Shown: positions 1 to 5,387 of the stretch, piece after piece | Numbering within the stretch: position 1 is the first letter of the stretch | Layout of the letters: every line of letters begins with the position of its first letter | Assembly (NCBI GenBank): GCA_937876385.1 | Contig: CALFHQ010000223.1 | Location: 1 to 5,387 of the forward strand | Direction: 5' to 3' | Source of the DNA: an uncultured Pseudomonadota bacterium | GTDB lineage: Bacteria; Myxococcota_A; UBA9042; CAIXZC01 | DNA length: 5,387 nucleotides | The notes under the pieces: generated by a model | What the model saw: only the letters and a program-made list of their open reading frames with translations | The model's database searches: none | What the model was told of the DNA's origin: nothing | Program-made: the position numbers and the translations under genes

Positions 1-440
1 GCCGCACAGGTACAAGGAGTTGCTCCGGTTTCGCACACGCCGTTGCCGCAGACGTCAGGGCATCCGTTGCTGCAGGTGTCGCAGGAATTGGCGCAGCAGT
101 CCCCGGTAACCAGGCAGTCTGGAGCGCAGGAGCAATTGCCCCCGGAGCCGCCGCACTCGCAGGTTTCGCAGGCGTCTGGGTCGTTGGGGCAGTCGGCCGC
201 ACAGGTGCAGGGGTTTTCCCCGGTTTCGCACACGCCGTTGCCGCAGACATTGTCGCAGCCGTTGCTGCATGAGTCGCAAGCATCGGCGCAGCAATCACCC
301 GTGACCAGACAGTCTACGGCGCAAGAGCAGTTGCCTCCCGAACCACCACACTCACAGGCTTCGCAAGCGTCGGGATCGTTGGGGCAATCGCCCGGGCAAC
401 TACAAGGGGTTTCGTCGCCGTTACACATCAGGTCCCCGCA
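1..440 (-). repeat. 65-residue (195-bp) in-gene tandem repeat, two full copies and a partial third
   Basis: Copy 1 is residues 268-332 (bases 440-246), copy 2 residues 333-397 (245-51), and copy 3 starts at residue 398 (50-1) and is cut by the window edge. Each copy begins with a C-G-x-x-x-C EGF-like or calcium-loop-like segment (CGNGVCETGENPCTC). It continues through CPNDPDAC into CECGGSGGNCSC and DCLVTGDCCA, and ends CSNGC. An exact 29-bp match lies at 25-53 and 220-248, at the copy 2/3 boundaries. Copies 1 and 2 are close in protein but differ at many third codon positions. More copies may follow to the left of the window. Confidence 0.92.
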
Positions 441-1241
441 GGCGGGGTCTGGGCAGGTGCCGCACCCTTCAGAGACGACCTTCAGTACGCACGGTTCGTC
501 CCACTCGGAAGTGCAGCAGAAGTCGTCAACGGCACAAACACAGGCTTGAACCGCCGCGTCCATACAGCCGGCGGTGGCGTGGGGCAGACAACAGTCTCCC
601 TCGCAAGCTCCGCAATCTTCCATACAACTGGAACAGTCTTCTCCCTCTTCACAGGTGCCGTTTCCGCATTCAGCGCACGACCCGCTTCCTGCGCAGACGC
701 CGCTTTGGCACTGGTCGTCTGCTGTGCAGGGGTCCATGTCATCGCAGGCGGATCCGTCGGCAACGTCGGACACGTCGCATGCCCCGGTGTCGGGGTTGCA
801 TTCCACTGCTTCGCAAGCACCCAGCTCGGTGGCGCTGCAGTCTACGACGGTAGCGTCGTCCACGACACACTCCCCGTCCGCGCACACGAGTGTACCATTG
901 CAGAGGTCTGAGTCCTCGAACTCGGTACAGTCCCCGTCGACGGTACACTGGGGGGTGACCTCTTTGACATCGACGTCGTCCATGACCTCCATGGCGTCAT
1001 CCCCGACTTCTGCTAAATCGGTATCCACCTTGGCATCCAGGATTGTATCGGGGGTTTGCTCGTCGGACATGACGTCCAACTCGGTTTGATCAGCCCGAAG
1101 ATCCGCGGTCGTTCCATCGTCCATTGCATCTTCTTGCTGTGTTGCATCCTTGTCATTGCCGGAGCTGGTGGAGCAAGCGCTCATCGACACAAACACAACA
1201 AACAACACAACACTTCTAAGTAATACTCCTGTCCTGTTCAT
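1..1241 (-). CDS. Cys-rich multi-module surface lipoprotein, C-terminus beyond window
   Basis: The frame is open from ATG at 1241 down to base 1 (413 codons plus 2 bases). Residues 1-22 form a signal peptide (MNRTG, then a VVLFVVFV core) ending in lipobox M-S-A-C with acceptor Cys23. Met at -3 is less usual than Leu. Ser at +2 suggests outer-membrane sorting in a Gram-negative. Residues 24-97 are an acidic linker (about 24 Asp/Glu against 4 Lys/Arg). From residue 98 about one residue in five is Cys (66 of 316). Modules in order: Cys-rich repeats at 99-189 (VDGDCTEFEDSDLCNG, SACDDMDPCTADDQC); a CGNGTCEEGEDC module at 192-213; a DCC...GC...CVC...CC...WDEPC module at 216-263; 65-residue tandem repeats from 268. 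The start is fixed by a good ribosome binding site. The protein is probably exported, lipid-anchored and held by disulfides. No catalytic residues are recognisable. A structural or binding surface protein is likely, but its function is unknown. Confidence 0.93.
   Translation of the reverse strand, partial: MNRTGVLLRSVVLFVVFVSMSACSTSSGNDKDATQQEDAMDDGTTADLRADQTELDVMSDEQTPDTILDAKVDTDLAEVGDDAMEVMDDVDVKEVTPQCTVDGDCTEFEDSDLCNGTLVCADGECVVDDATVVDCSATELGACEAVECNPDTGACDVSDVADGSACDDMDPCTADDQCQSGVCAGSGSCAECGNGTCEEGEDCSSCMEDCGACEGDCCLPHATAGCMDAAVQACVCAVDDFCCTSEWDEPCVLKVVSEGCGTCPDPACGDLMCNGDETPCSCPGDCPNDPDACEACECGGSGGNCSCAVDCLVTGDCCADACDSCSNGCDNVCGNGVCETGENPCTCAADCPNDPDACETCECGGSGGNCSCAPDCLVTGDCCANSCDTCSNGCPDVCGNGVCETGATPCTCA
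267..329 (-). other. Somatomedin-B-like cysteine core, copy 1 (matching copy at 72-134)
   Basis: Residues 305-325 read C-x-C-x3-C-x5-C-C-x6-C (Cys 305, 307, 311, 317, 318, 325) with a GDCC-A-D signature. As I recall it, this is the spacing of Cys3 to Cys8 in vitronectin-type somatomedin B domains. The upstream Cys293, Cys296 and Cys298 could supply the first two cysteines, but that spacing fits less well. The second tandem copy repeats the same spacing 65 residues later (Cys 370, 372, 376, 382, 383, 390). An extra Cys322 (Cys387 in copy 2) departs from the animal pattern. It is most likely a small disulfide knot; homology rather than convergence is not shown. Confidence 0.6.
453..593 (-). other. 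DCC/CVC/CC/WDxxC module in the lipoprotein
   Basis: Residues 217-263 carry ten cysteines: CC at 217-218, then 226, 234, 236, the pair 242-243, 251, 260 and 263. Sequence landmarks are GCMDAAVQACVCAVDDFCC and SEWDEPC. From memory, similar segments occur in secreted proteins of Myxococcota and Planctomycetes, but I cannot name a defined family. It is probably an independently folding disulfide-rich unit. It sits between a short CGNGTCEEGEDC unit and the 65-residue tandem repeats. Confidence 0.55.
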
Positions 1242-1246
1242 TCCGT

Positions 1247-1253
1247 TCACCTC
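1247..1253 (-). promoter_or_regulatory. Ribosome binding site of the lipoprotein gene
   Basis: Read on the minus strand this is GAGGTGA, a seven-base match to the anti-Shine-Dalgarno complement, 5 bases before the ATG at 1241. It fixes that start. Confidence 0.8.
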
Positions 1254-1263
1254 AGGGGTCCGT

Positions 1264-1280
1264 CCGAATCGGCGATTCGG
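1264..1280. promoter_or_regulatory. Perfect palindrome CCGAATC-GGC-GATTCGG upstream of the lipoprotein gene
   Basis: Two 7-bp arms are perfectly complementary around a 3-base centre. The element lies 22 bases upstream of the lipoprotein ATG and just before its ribosome binding site. As DNA it could be a dimeric repressor operator; as RNA it would be a small 5'-UTR hairpin beside the Shine-Dalgarno. No T-run follows on either strand, so it is not an intrinsic terminator. Confidence 0.55.
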
Positions 1281-1375
1281 CGGGTTCAGTTGGTCTCAGT
1301 AGTTCTGGATATCTCGTTCCAGGGCAAAGTAGTCACGATTCCAGGAGGCTTCAAGCGCAAGAAAAAATATTCTGC

Positions 1376-1402
1376 AACCCCTGGACAGCCCCTGGAGGGG
1401 TT
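1376..1402. repeat. CCCCTGGA direct repeats nested in an AACCCCT/AGGGGTT inverted repeat
   Basis: CCCCTGGA occurs at 1378-1385 and 1389-1396, an 11-bp period with spacer CAG. Flanking arms AACCCCT (1376-1382) and AGGGGTT (1396-1402) are perfect reverse complements 13 bases apart. The 11-bp period puts the two copies on the same helical face, as expected for adjacent protein binding. No regulator is identified. Confidence 0.45.
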
Positions 1403-1519
1403 ACTAGGATTGTCGAAGCTGAAGGACAAGCAAACGATTACAAATGGCACGAGTACTGCAAGGCGCAACCTAGCCGGCCTCTGACTACGCCATACGACTT
1501 CCATCTCGTCCAGTGTTGA

Positions 1520-1554
1520 GAAGCTAAGGTTCGGGGGTAGCACGTACTAGCTTC
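1520..1554. repeat. Inverted repeat GAAGCTA / TAGCTTC
   Basis: GAAGCTA at 1520-1526 is the perfect reverse complement of TAGCTTC at 1548-1554, with a 21-base centre. It lies about 115 bp upstream of the exoprotein start and just before the -10-like TATAGT. It could be an operator with two half-sites about 28 bp apart centre to centre, or chance. Confidence 0.35.
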
Positions 1555-1568
1555 AATGCTCTTTTATA

Positions 1569-1598
1569 GTGTTTCCAACACGCCGTTAGAGGTGTGTT
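1569..1598 (+). promoter_or_regulatory. Mutually exclusive hairpins upstream of the exoprotein gene
   Basis: AACAC at 1577-1581 can pair with GTGTT at 1569-1573 (5-bp stem, TCC loop). Alternatively AACACGCC at 1577-1584 pairs with GGTGTGTT at 1591-1598 (8 pairs including one G-U, loop GTTAGA). The two folds share one strand and cannot coexist. The element is 71-100 bases before the ATG at 1669. A leader switch is possible if transcription starts upstream of it, but the transcription start is unknown. In DNA terms, GTGTTTCCA and GTGTTTACA also form an imperfect direct repeat 25 bp apart. Confidence 0.35.
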
Positions 1599-1657
1599 TA
1601 CATGTTCCTGCAAGATACGGCACAAGGTGTGTCGAGGCAGGAATTGACGAATTTTAT

Positions 1658-1662
1658 GGAGG
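1658..1662 (+). promoter_or_regulatory. Ribosome binding site of the exoprotein gene
   Basis: GGAGG lies 6 bases before ATG 1669. An in-frame TGA at 1645 with no start codon between them leaves 1669 as the only plausible start. Confidence 0.85.
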
Positions 1663-1668
1663 ACAACC

Positions 1669-4600
1669 ATGATATCCTACTTCAGAAGGCCACAATGCTT
1701 CCGGGCACTGTGGACTCACCTCGCAGCGTTGGCGGTGTTGTTGTTTGCCGGACCGTCTGCCCTCGCTTTGGAGGTGTCCGTCGTCGACAGCCAGGGAAAT
1801 CCCATCTCGGTGGGGTTCAAGTGGCTCGTTGAAGAAGACGCCACCTTTGCCAACGATTCAGACGCTACGATGCAAACCACAAACTTCCACAAGAGCTACA
1901 TGCCGGTTATTGCTTCCGGGCGCAGCGCAAGCGCCTCGGCAAGCCTGACCGGACTGCCCTTGGACCGTCCCCTTTTCGTGTCGGTGTTGCCGGATGCCGG
2001 CTTCACCATGAGCGGGGGTCAGGTTGCCGTCGGGCAGCAGAGTTTGAGCATCACGGTGCACGAGCTGCCGATTCCGACGGCTCAAATCAGCATCCTGGTG
2101 TTTGAGGACAACAGTCCTTTAAACAACGCACCGGATGGAGGGGAAGTGGGCCTGGAGGGCTTCTCCATTGTTTTGGAGGAAGCAGGGGGCAAGTATGGAG
2201 CCTCGGGTGGTCAGGTGATGCTTGACGCCTTTGGCAACATGATCGGGACGGAGTACAATCCAGACGGTACGGTGGCGTCCATGGGCGACGGCACCATCTA
2301 CACCGACGCAAACGGATTGGCCAGGGTAAAGAATCTGGCTCCCGGCAAGTACGGAATCATCATTATCCCGCCCACGGGTTCCGATTGGGTGCAGGTGACG
2401 ACCATTGAAGGGACGAAGGTCACCGACGCTTGGGTGAAGGCCAACGAGCCTTCGGCCTTCGTGGAATTCGGCATTCCGGGTCCCCACGTCTTCGTTGGGT
2501 TTGTCCGACCGACCATTGATGAGACGGCCCTCACGGGCGGCGCGACGATTACCGGATCGGTTGTGTCGTTTCACATTTCCCGTCCGCCGTTTTACAGCAA
2601 CTCTGCGGAGGGTGCTCCTTTCCCCAACTCGTGGATTGGATTGAACGACCCTGACGGGCGTTGTGTTTACGCCCAGCCGGCAGATCCTGAGACTGGAGAA
2701 TTCTCCATTCCCAACGTGCCTGCGGGCATCTACCAGCTCGTCTTGTGGGACGAGTATCTGGACGTCATCATCGGTTTTCGAACCATCAATGTACCGGAGA
2801 ACGTGGGCGAAGTCGCCTTGGGCGCCGTTCAGGTCCCCGACTGGTTTGCCCATGTCTGGAACCAGGTGTTCAACGACGTGAACGAGAACGGCTTCCCGGA
2901 TCCTGGGGAGAAGCCGATGATGGAGCAGAACATCAACCTTCGATTCCGAGATGGAACTGTGTATCAGGCGATGCCGACGGATGTCGAGGGGTGGTCTCCG
3001 TTTGACGAGGCGTTCCCATTCTTTAACTGGCTTGTGGCCGAAGTTGATTTCGCCCGCTTCAAGGCCACCGGGCTGACGGTGGTAGTGGACGAGGGGGGCA
3101 CCATTTATGCCGACCACGGATTTACAAATCCTTCCTTTGACCGCCTGAGTCCTCAGCCTCAGCCGGAGAATGGCGGTGAGCCGTTCCGCACGGAGCTGGG
3201 TGCCGTATTGACCCAGGGCGTGCAGTCTTTCCTGGGGCAGACCGTGGTTCTTTTCTGGGGAAAGACTGCCTACGGCCCCAACGAGAACGGCGGCATCAGT
3301 GGGGTTGTTTTCTACGCCATCACTCGAGCCGAAAACGACCCCCGCTACGCGGCAGGGGAGGAATGGGAGCCGGGGATTCCCCGTGTGCAGGTGAACTTGT
3401 ATGCGGATGATGACACGGACGGCTTCATTGACGATTTGAACCAGGACGGCATGGTGACTCTGGCCGACGTGGACAACTACCCGTTTGGGTGGATGGACGG
3501 TGGTGCGATGGGTCCCGAGGACGAGAAACGTGACGGGAGTTGCACCGGCGATCCTTGCCCGTACAGCTTTGGTGATGCGCTCCAGGTGACTTCCACCGAC
3601 AGTTGGGACGACAACCTTCCCACGGACTGCCCCGGTGATCCGACGGCACCGTACTATCTGGGTGGAAAATGCTACGACGGTCTTCCCAACTACAACCAGG
3701 CACGCCCGGGCGTGTTCGATGGCGGGTATGCCTTCAACGACATTGAAACAGGGACCTACATTGTGGAAGCAGTTCCGCCTCCCGGCTACGAGTTGATGAA
3801 GGAAGAGGACAAGAACGTGGACTTCGGAGATTCCTACGAAGTGTCGCAGCTCCTCCTTCCGCCGGTTTGCGTGGGTGATCTGCACACCATTCCTCAGTAC
3901 CTGAGTTTCCAGACAGACGAATCCGGCACACCTCTGCCCGGGATTGCGCCCGAAGAGTTGATTGAAGCTCCGTGGGCCGGACAGGACCGAGTGTTGTGCG
4001 ACCGCAAGCAGGTCTTCCTGAACGAAGGGAAGAATGCTGCTGCTGACTTCTGGCTCTTCACCCAGGTTCCCATCGCTGCCCACTTCACCGGGATGGTGTT
4101 GAACGACCTGGCCGCTGAGTTTGAGCCCACGAGCTTCAACTTCGGTGAAAAGATCGGTCCCCCCAATGTCCCGGTTTCGATTCGAGATTGGACAGGAAAG
4201 GAAGTGACTCGTGTTTACACCGACCGCTACGGCAACTACAACGGTCTCGTGCCGTCCAGCTACTCGGTAAACCTTCCCATACCCAGTGGTGTGTCCCCAT
4301 CAATGTACAATGTATGCATCAACGACATCGGCCCCATCCCAGATCCGGATGGTTCGGGGCAGATGATCGCCGACCCGCTGTTCAGGCGAGATTTCGGCCA
4401 CAACTGTTACAGCTTGCAGTTCATGGCAGGCTCTACCTCCTATCTGGACACCCCGGTGCTTCCCGTCTCGGCCTTTGCCGGTCAAGACAATTTCCCGGTA
4501 GATTGCGAGTTCCAGGATGGCGAGCCGGTGATTTACAGGGTTGACGGGACCTCAGGCGGCCCATACGTGGAATTCAACATTGCGGGGACGGTGCCGGTGA

Positions 4601-5387
4601 CTTTGACGTCCATGGGCCCCACCCCGGTGAGAAACCCAGCATTCAGTTCCGGCTCCACTGGAGAGCCGCTGACGATTCCTCGGGACTTTGGATTTGGTGC
4701 TGCAGAAGGACAGGTTCTCTTGAACGGTTCTCCGCTGGTAGTCGACTCCTGGAGCGATGCCGAGGTGGTAGCGATGGTTCCCATTGCTGCCAGTACGGGA
4801 CAGTTGGAGGTGGTCCGAGGGGACAACGGTGTGAAGGGGACGCTGGGAGTGACGCTGACTTTGTCGAAGCCGTCGAACCCGGTCACGGTGCTGCGAGTTC
4901 CGTCGGAGTTCGCTACCATCCAGAGCGCCATCGATGCGGCCTCTGAGGGTGCTCTCATCCTTATTGCGCCGGGAACTTACGACGAGAAACTCATTGTCTA
5001 CAAGGGTGTGGCGCTTCAGGGATATGGGGCATACTCGACCACCGTCAACGCCTTGTCGGTGCCCGCCGAATCGCTGCAGCAGTGGACCGACAAGGTCATT
5101 GCCTTGACGGACGCAAATCCCGGCCTGCTCCTTGACGGGCAGACAGCGGGCGCCCCCTCTGTTCTGGGCGAAGGTGGAGTGCTTCAGTTCGAGCAAGGGG
5201 CGACCGTTCTGGTTCTCGCTTCCGACGGCCAGATGACCATGGGAAACAGCGGCCGTATTGACGGACTGACCCTCACAGGTTCCAGCATAGGCGGTGGAGT
5301 TATCCTCAACGGCCGAGCCAACTACTTCCAGATTTCAAACAACCGTGTCATGAGCAACCAAGGCTTCTTCGGCGGTGGTATTCGTTT
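1669..5387 (+). CDS. Giant secreted multidomain protein: Cna-B/SdrD-B-like domains, IPT/TIG, parallel beta-helix; C-terminus beyond window
   Basis: The frame is open from ATG 1669 to the window edge (1239 codons plus 2 bases). Residues 1-33 are a Sec-type signal peptide: Arg-rich start, LAALAVLLF core, predicted cleavage after ALA-33. Beta-sandwich domains follow, roughly 35-135, 140-270 (TDANGLARVKNLAPGKYGI, typical of carboxypeptidase-regulatory/SpaA folds), 274-390 (GEFSIPNVPAGIYQLVLWD) and 393-475 (SdrD-B-like, NDVNENGFPDPGEKP). Residues 525-730 contain GGISGVVFYA, a dockerin/EF-hand-like loop DLNQDGMVTLAD at 589-600 and a Cys-bearing segment. Another Cna-B-like unit starts near 805 (FTGMVLND). 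An IPT/TIG-like domain covers about 980-1065. A pectin-lyase-fold entry with TIQSAIDAA and PGTY (1101-1104) begins near 1077, and beta-helix rungs continue to the edge. Ten cysteines remain in the mature part. It is probably exported or surface-attached; ligand and function are unknown, and no catalytic site is visible. Confidence 0.93.
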   Translation, partial: MISYFRRPQCFRALWTHLAALAVLLFAGPSALALEVSVVDSQGNPISVGFKWLVEEDATFANDSDATMQTTNFHKSYMPVIASGRSASASASLTGLPLDRPLFVSVLPDAGFTMSGGQVAVGQQSLSITVHELPIPTAQISILVFEDNSPLNNAPDGGEVGLEGFSIVLEEAGGKYGASGGQVMLDAFGNMIGTEYNPDGTVASMGDGTIYTDANGLARVKNLAPGKYGIIIIPPTGSDWVQVTTIEGTKVTDAWVKANEPSAFVEFGIPGPHVFVGFVRPTIDETALTGGATITGSVVSFHISRPPFYSNSAEGAPFPNSWIGLNDPDGRCVYAQPADPETGEFSIPNVPAGIYQLVLWDEYLDVIIGFRTINVPENVGEVALGAVQVPDWFAHVWNQVFNDVNENGFPDPGEKPMMEQNINLRFRDGTVYQAMPTDVEGWSPFDEAFPFFNWLVAEVDFARFKATGLTVVVDEGGTIYADHGFTNPSFDRLSPQPQPENGGEPFRTELGAVLTQGVQSFLGQTVVLFWGKTAYGPNENGGISGVVFYAITRAENDPRYAAGEEWEPGIPRVQVNLYADDDTDGFIDDLNQDGMVTLADVDNYPFGWMDGGAMGPEDEKRDGSCTGDPCPYSFGDALQVTSTDSWDDNLPTDCPGDPTAPYYLGGKCYDGLPNYNQARPGVFDGGYAFNDIETGTYIVEAVPPPGYELMKEEDKNVDFGDSYEVSQLLLPPVCVGDLHTIPQYLSFQTDESGTPLPGIAPEELIEAPWAGQDRVLCDRKQVFLNEGKNAAADFWLFTQVPIAAHFTGMVLNDLAAEFEPTSFNFGEKIGPPNVPVSIRDWTGKEVTRVYTDRYGNYNGLVPSSYSVNLPIPSGVSPSMYNVCINDIGPIPDPDGSGQMIADPLFRRDFGHNCYSLQFMAGSTSYLDTPVLPVSAFAGQDNFPVDCEFQDGEPVIYRVDGTSGGPYVEFNIAGTVPVTLTSMGPTPVRNPAFSSGSTGEPLTIPRDFGFGAAEGQVLLNGSPLVVDSWSDAEVVAMVPIAASTGQLEVVRGDNGVKGTLGVTLTLSKPSNPVTVLRVPSEFATIQSAIDAASEGALILIAPGTYDEKLIVYKGVALQGYGAYSTTVNALSVPAESLQQWTDKVIALTDANPGLLLDGQTAGAPSVLGEGGVLQFEQGATVLVLASDGQMTMGNSGRIDGLTLTGSSIGGGVILNGRANYFQISNNRVMSNQGFFGGGIR
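2845..3093 (+). other. SdrD-B-like domain with Asp/Asn calcium-loop motif
   Basis: Residues 393-475 contain VFNDVNENGFPDPGEKP, with D403, N405, N407, D411 and E414 placed as in the loop that opens SdrD-B/Cna-B-like domains of staphylococcal and other surface proteins. The rest reads as beta strands (INLRFRDGTVYQAMPTD, FFNWLVAEVDF). Calcium binding is the usual interpretation for such loops and is inferred here. Confidence 0.65.
3406..3474 (+). other. Dockerin/EF-hand-like calcium-loop motif pair
   Basis: Residues 580-602 hold two overlapping Asp-rich loops. The first, DDDTDGFID, follows D-x-D-x-D-G-x-I. The second, DLNQDGMVTLAD (589-600), matches the 12-residue loop with ligands at positions 1, 3, 5, 9 and 12 (D589, N591, D593, T597, D600), Gly at 6 and Val at 8. 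There is no second helix-loop at the usual dockerin spacing, so this is probably an insert in a beta-sandwich rather than a cellulosomal dockerin. Confidence 0.6.
4606..4863 (+). other. IPT/TIG-like immunoglobulin domain
   Basis: Residues 980-1065 include IPRDFGFGAAEGQVLLNG, SWSDAEVVAMVP and TGQLEVV, the successive strand signatures of IPT/TIG domains (G-x-x-F/G, V-x-x-N-G, W-S-D, V-P, G-x-L/V-x-V). It immediately precedes the beta-helix, an order seen in other large bacterial exoproteins, and is likely a spacer or binding fold. Confidence 0.7.
4897..5387 (+). other. Right-handed parallel beta-helix (pectin-lyase fold), cut by the window edge
   Basis: From residue 1077, VPSEFATIQSAIDAASEG leads into LILIAPGTYDEKLIV and then VALQGYG, the classic entry of pectin-lyase-fold proteins (T-I-Q-x-A-I-D-A-A, P-G-T-Y). 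Later strands such as RIDGLTLTG and FQISNNRVMSN with Gly-rich turns fit helix rungs. Family members include carbohydrate lyases and epimerases as well as non-enzymatic adhesins; catalytic residues, if any, would lie beyond the window. Confidence 0.75.

Larger units (their letters stand above)
1242..1668. other. Divergent intergenic region with several inverted and direct repeats
   Basis: These 427 bp separate the two divergent genes and must hold both promoters. No convincing sigma-70 promoter with both boxes is visible for either direction; the best -10-like hexamer is TATAGT at 1565-1570 (plus strand), with no -35 match at 16-18 bp. Short open frames exist here but lack ribosome binding sites or protein-like composition. 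The structured elements are listed separately. Confidence 0.8.

Noticed and set aside
51..440. CRISPR-like or mobile repeat
   Set aside because: The repetition is in frame, 195 bp long, and encodes diverged but conserved protein modules; there are no short identical repeats with unique spacers.
43..1089. Ser/Gln/Pro-rich plus-strand open frames (43-549 and 574-1089)
   Set aside because: They are complements of the Cys-rich codons (TGC/TGT read as GCA/ACA in shifted frames), and their low complexity mirrors the repeats of the real minus-strand gene.
1290..1484. 64-codon plus-strand open frame in the intergenic region
   Set aside because: TTG start, no ribosome binding site, no recognisable features; likely chance.
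1286..1543. 85-codon minus-strand open frame with a hydrophobic stretch upstream of the lipoprotein gene
   Set aside because: It begins at GTG without a Shine-Dalgarno, and the internal ATG at 1504 also lacks a properly spaced one. It overlaps the repeat cluster and its composition is not convincing. A small membrane peptide cannot be fully excluded.
1565..1570. TATAGT as a sigma-70 -10 box for the exoprotein gene
   Set aside because: Five of six bases match TATAAT, but no -35 hexamer lies at 16-18 bp upstream. It is mentioned only as the best available candidate.
1669..1767. Twin-arginine (Tat) export signal in the exoprotein
   Set aside because: RR occurs at residues 6-7, but the context YFRRPQCF lacks the S/T-R-R-x-F-L-K consensus (Pro follows RR, no Phe-Leu at the right positions). 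Sec export is more likely.
2119..4083. 654-codon open frame antisense to the exoprotein gene
   Set aside because: It is in exact codon register with the sense gene, so a stop arises only where the sense gene uses TTA, CTA or TCA, which are rare here. It ends precisely at the sense codon TTA at 2119-2121. It starts at GTG and lacks protein-like domains, while the sense frame has a signal peptide and clear domains.
4552..5196. 214-codon open frame antisense to the exoprotein gene
   Set aside because: Same register effect; it ends at the sense codon TCA at 4552-4554. The sense strand there encodes the IPT/TIG and beta-helix motifs.

Overview
The window looks like part of a GC-rich bacterial chromosome, most likely from the deltaproteobacterial assemblage (Myxococcota, Bradymonadota or an uncultured relative). 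The basis is the style of the left-hand gene: a lipobox, then a long Asp/Glu linker, then dense Cys-rich modules, a layout I associate with secreted proteins of those groups. This is family-level recognition from memory, not a search result. There are no RNA genes, mobile elements or CRISPR arrays. The two real genes both run off the window.

Layout. (1) Bases 1-1241, minus strand: the N-terminal 413 residues of a Cys-rich outer-membrane-type lipoprotein. It has several disulfide-rich modules and a 65-residue tandem repeat that contains a somatomedin-B-like cysteine framework; the C-terminus lies beyond base 1. (2) Bases 1242-1668: a 427-bp divergent intergenic region. It holds a ribosome binding site at each end, a perfect 7-bp-arm palindrome next to the lipoprotein start, a helically phased cluster of CCWGG-core repeats, a 7-bp-arm inverted repeat, and a pair of mutually exclusive hairpins before the rightward gene. 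(3) Bases 1669-5387, plus strand: the N-terminal 1239 residues of a very large exported protein. It has a signal peptide, several Cna-B/SdrD-B/carboxypeptidase-regulatory-like beta-sandwich domains with Asp-rich calcium-loop motifs, an IPT/TIG-like domain, and the start of a right-handed parallel beta-helix (pectin-lyase fold).

Together the pair looks like a cell-surface module: a lipid-anchored, disulfide-rich protein divergently arranged with a giant multidomain exoprotein that probably binds calcium and perhaps a polymer or another surface. Shared regulation through the common intergenic region is an inference from arrangement only. I see no enzyme with a recognisable active site and no defence, transposition or secretion machinery. 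The long antisense reading frame opposite the big gene is explained by codon use and is not a gene.
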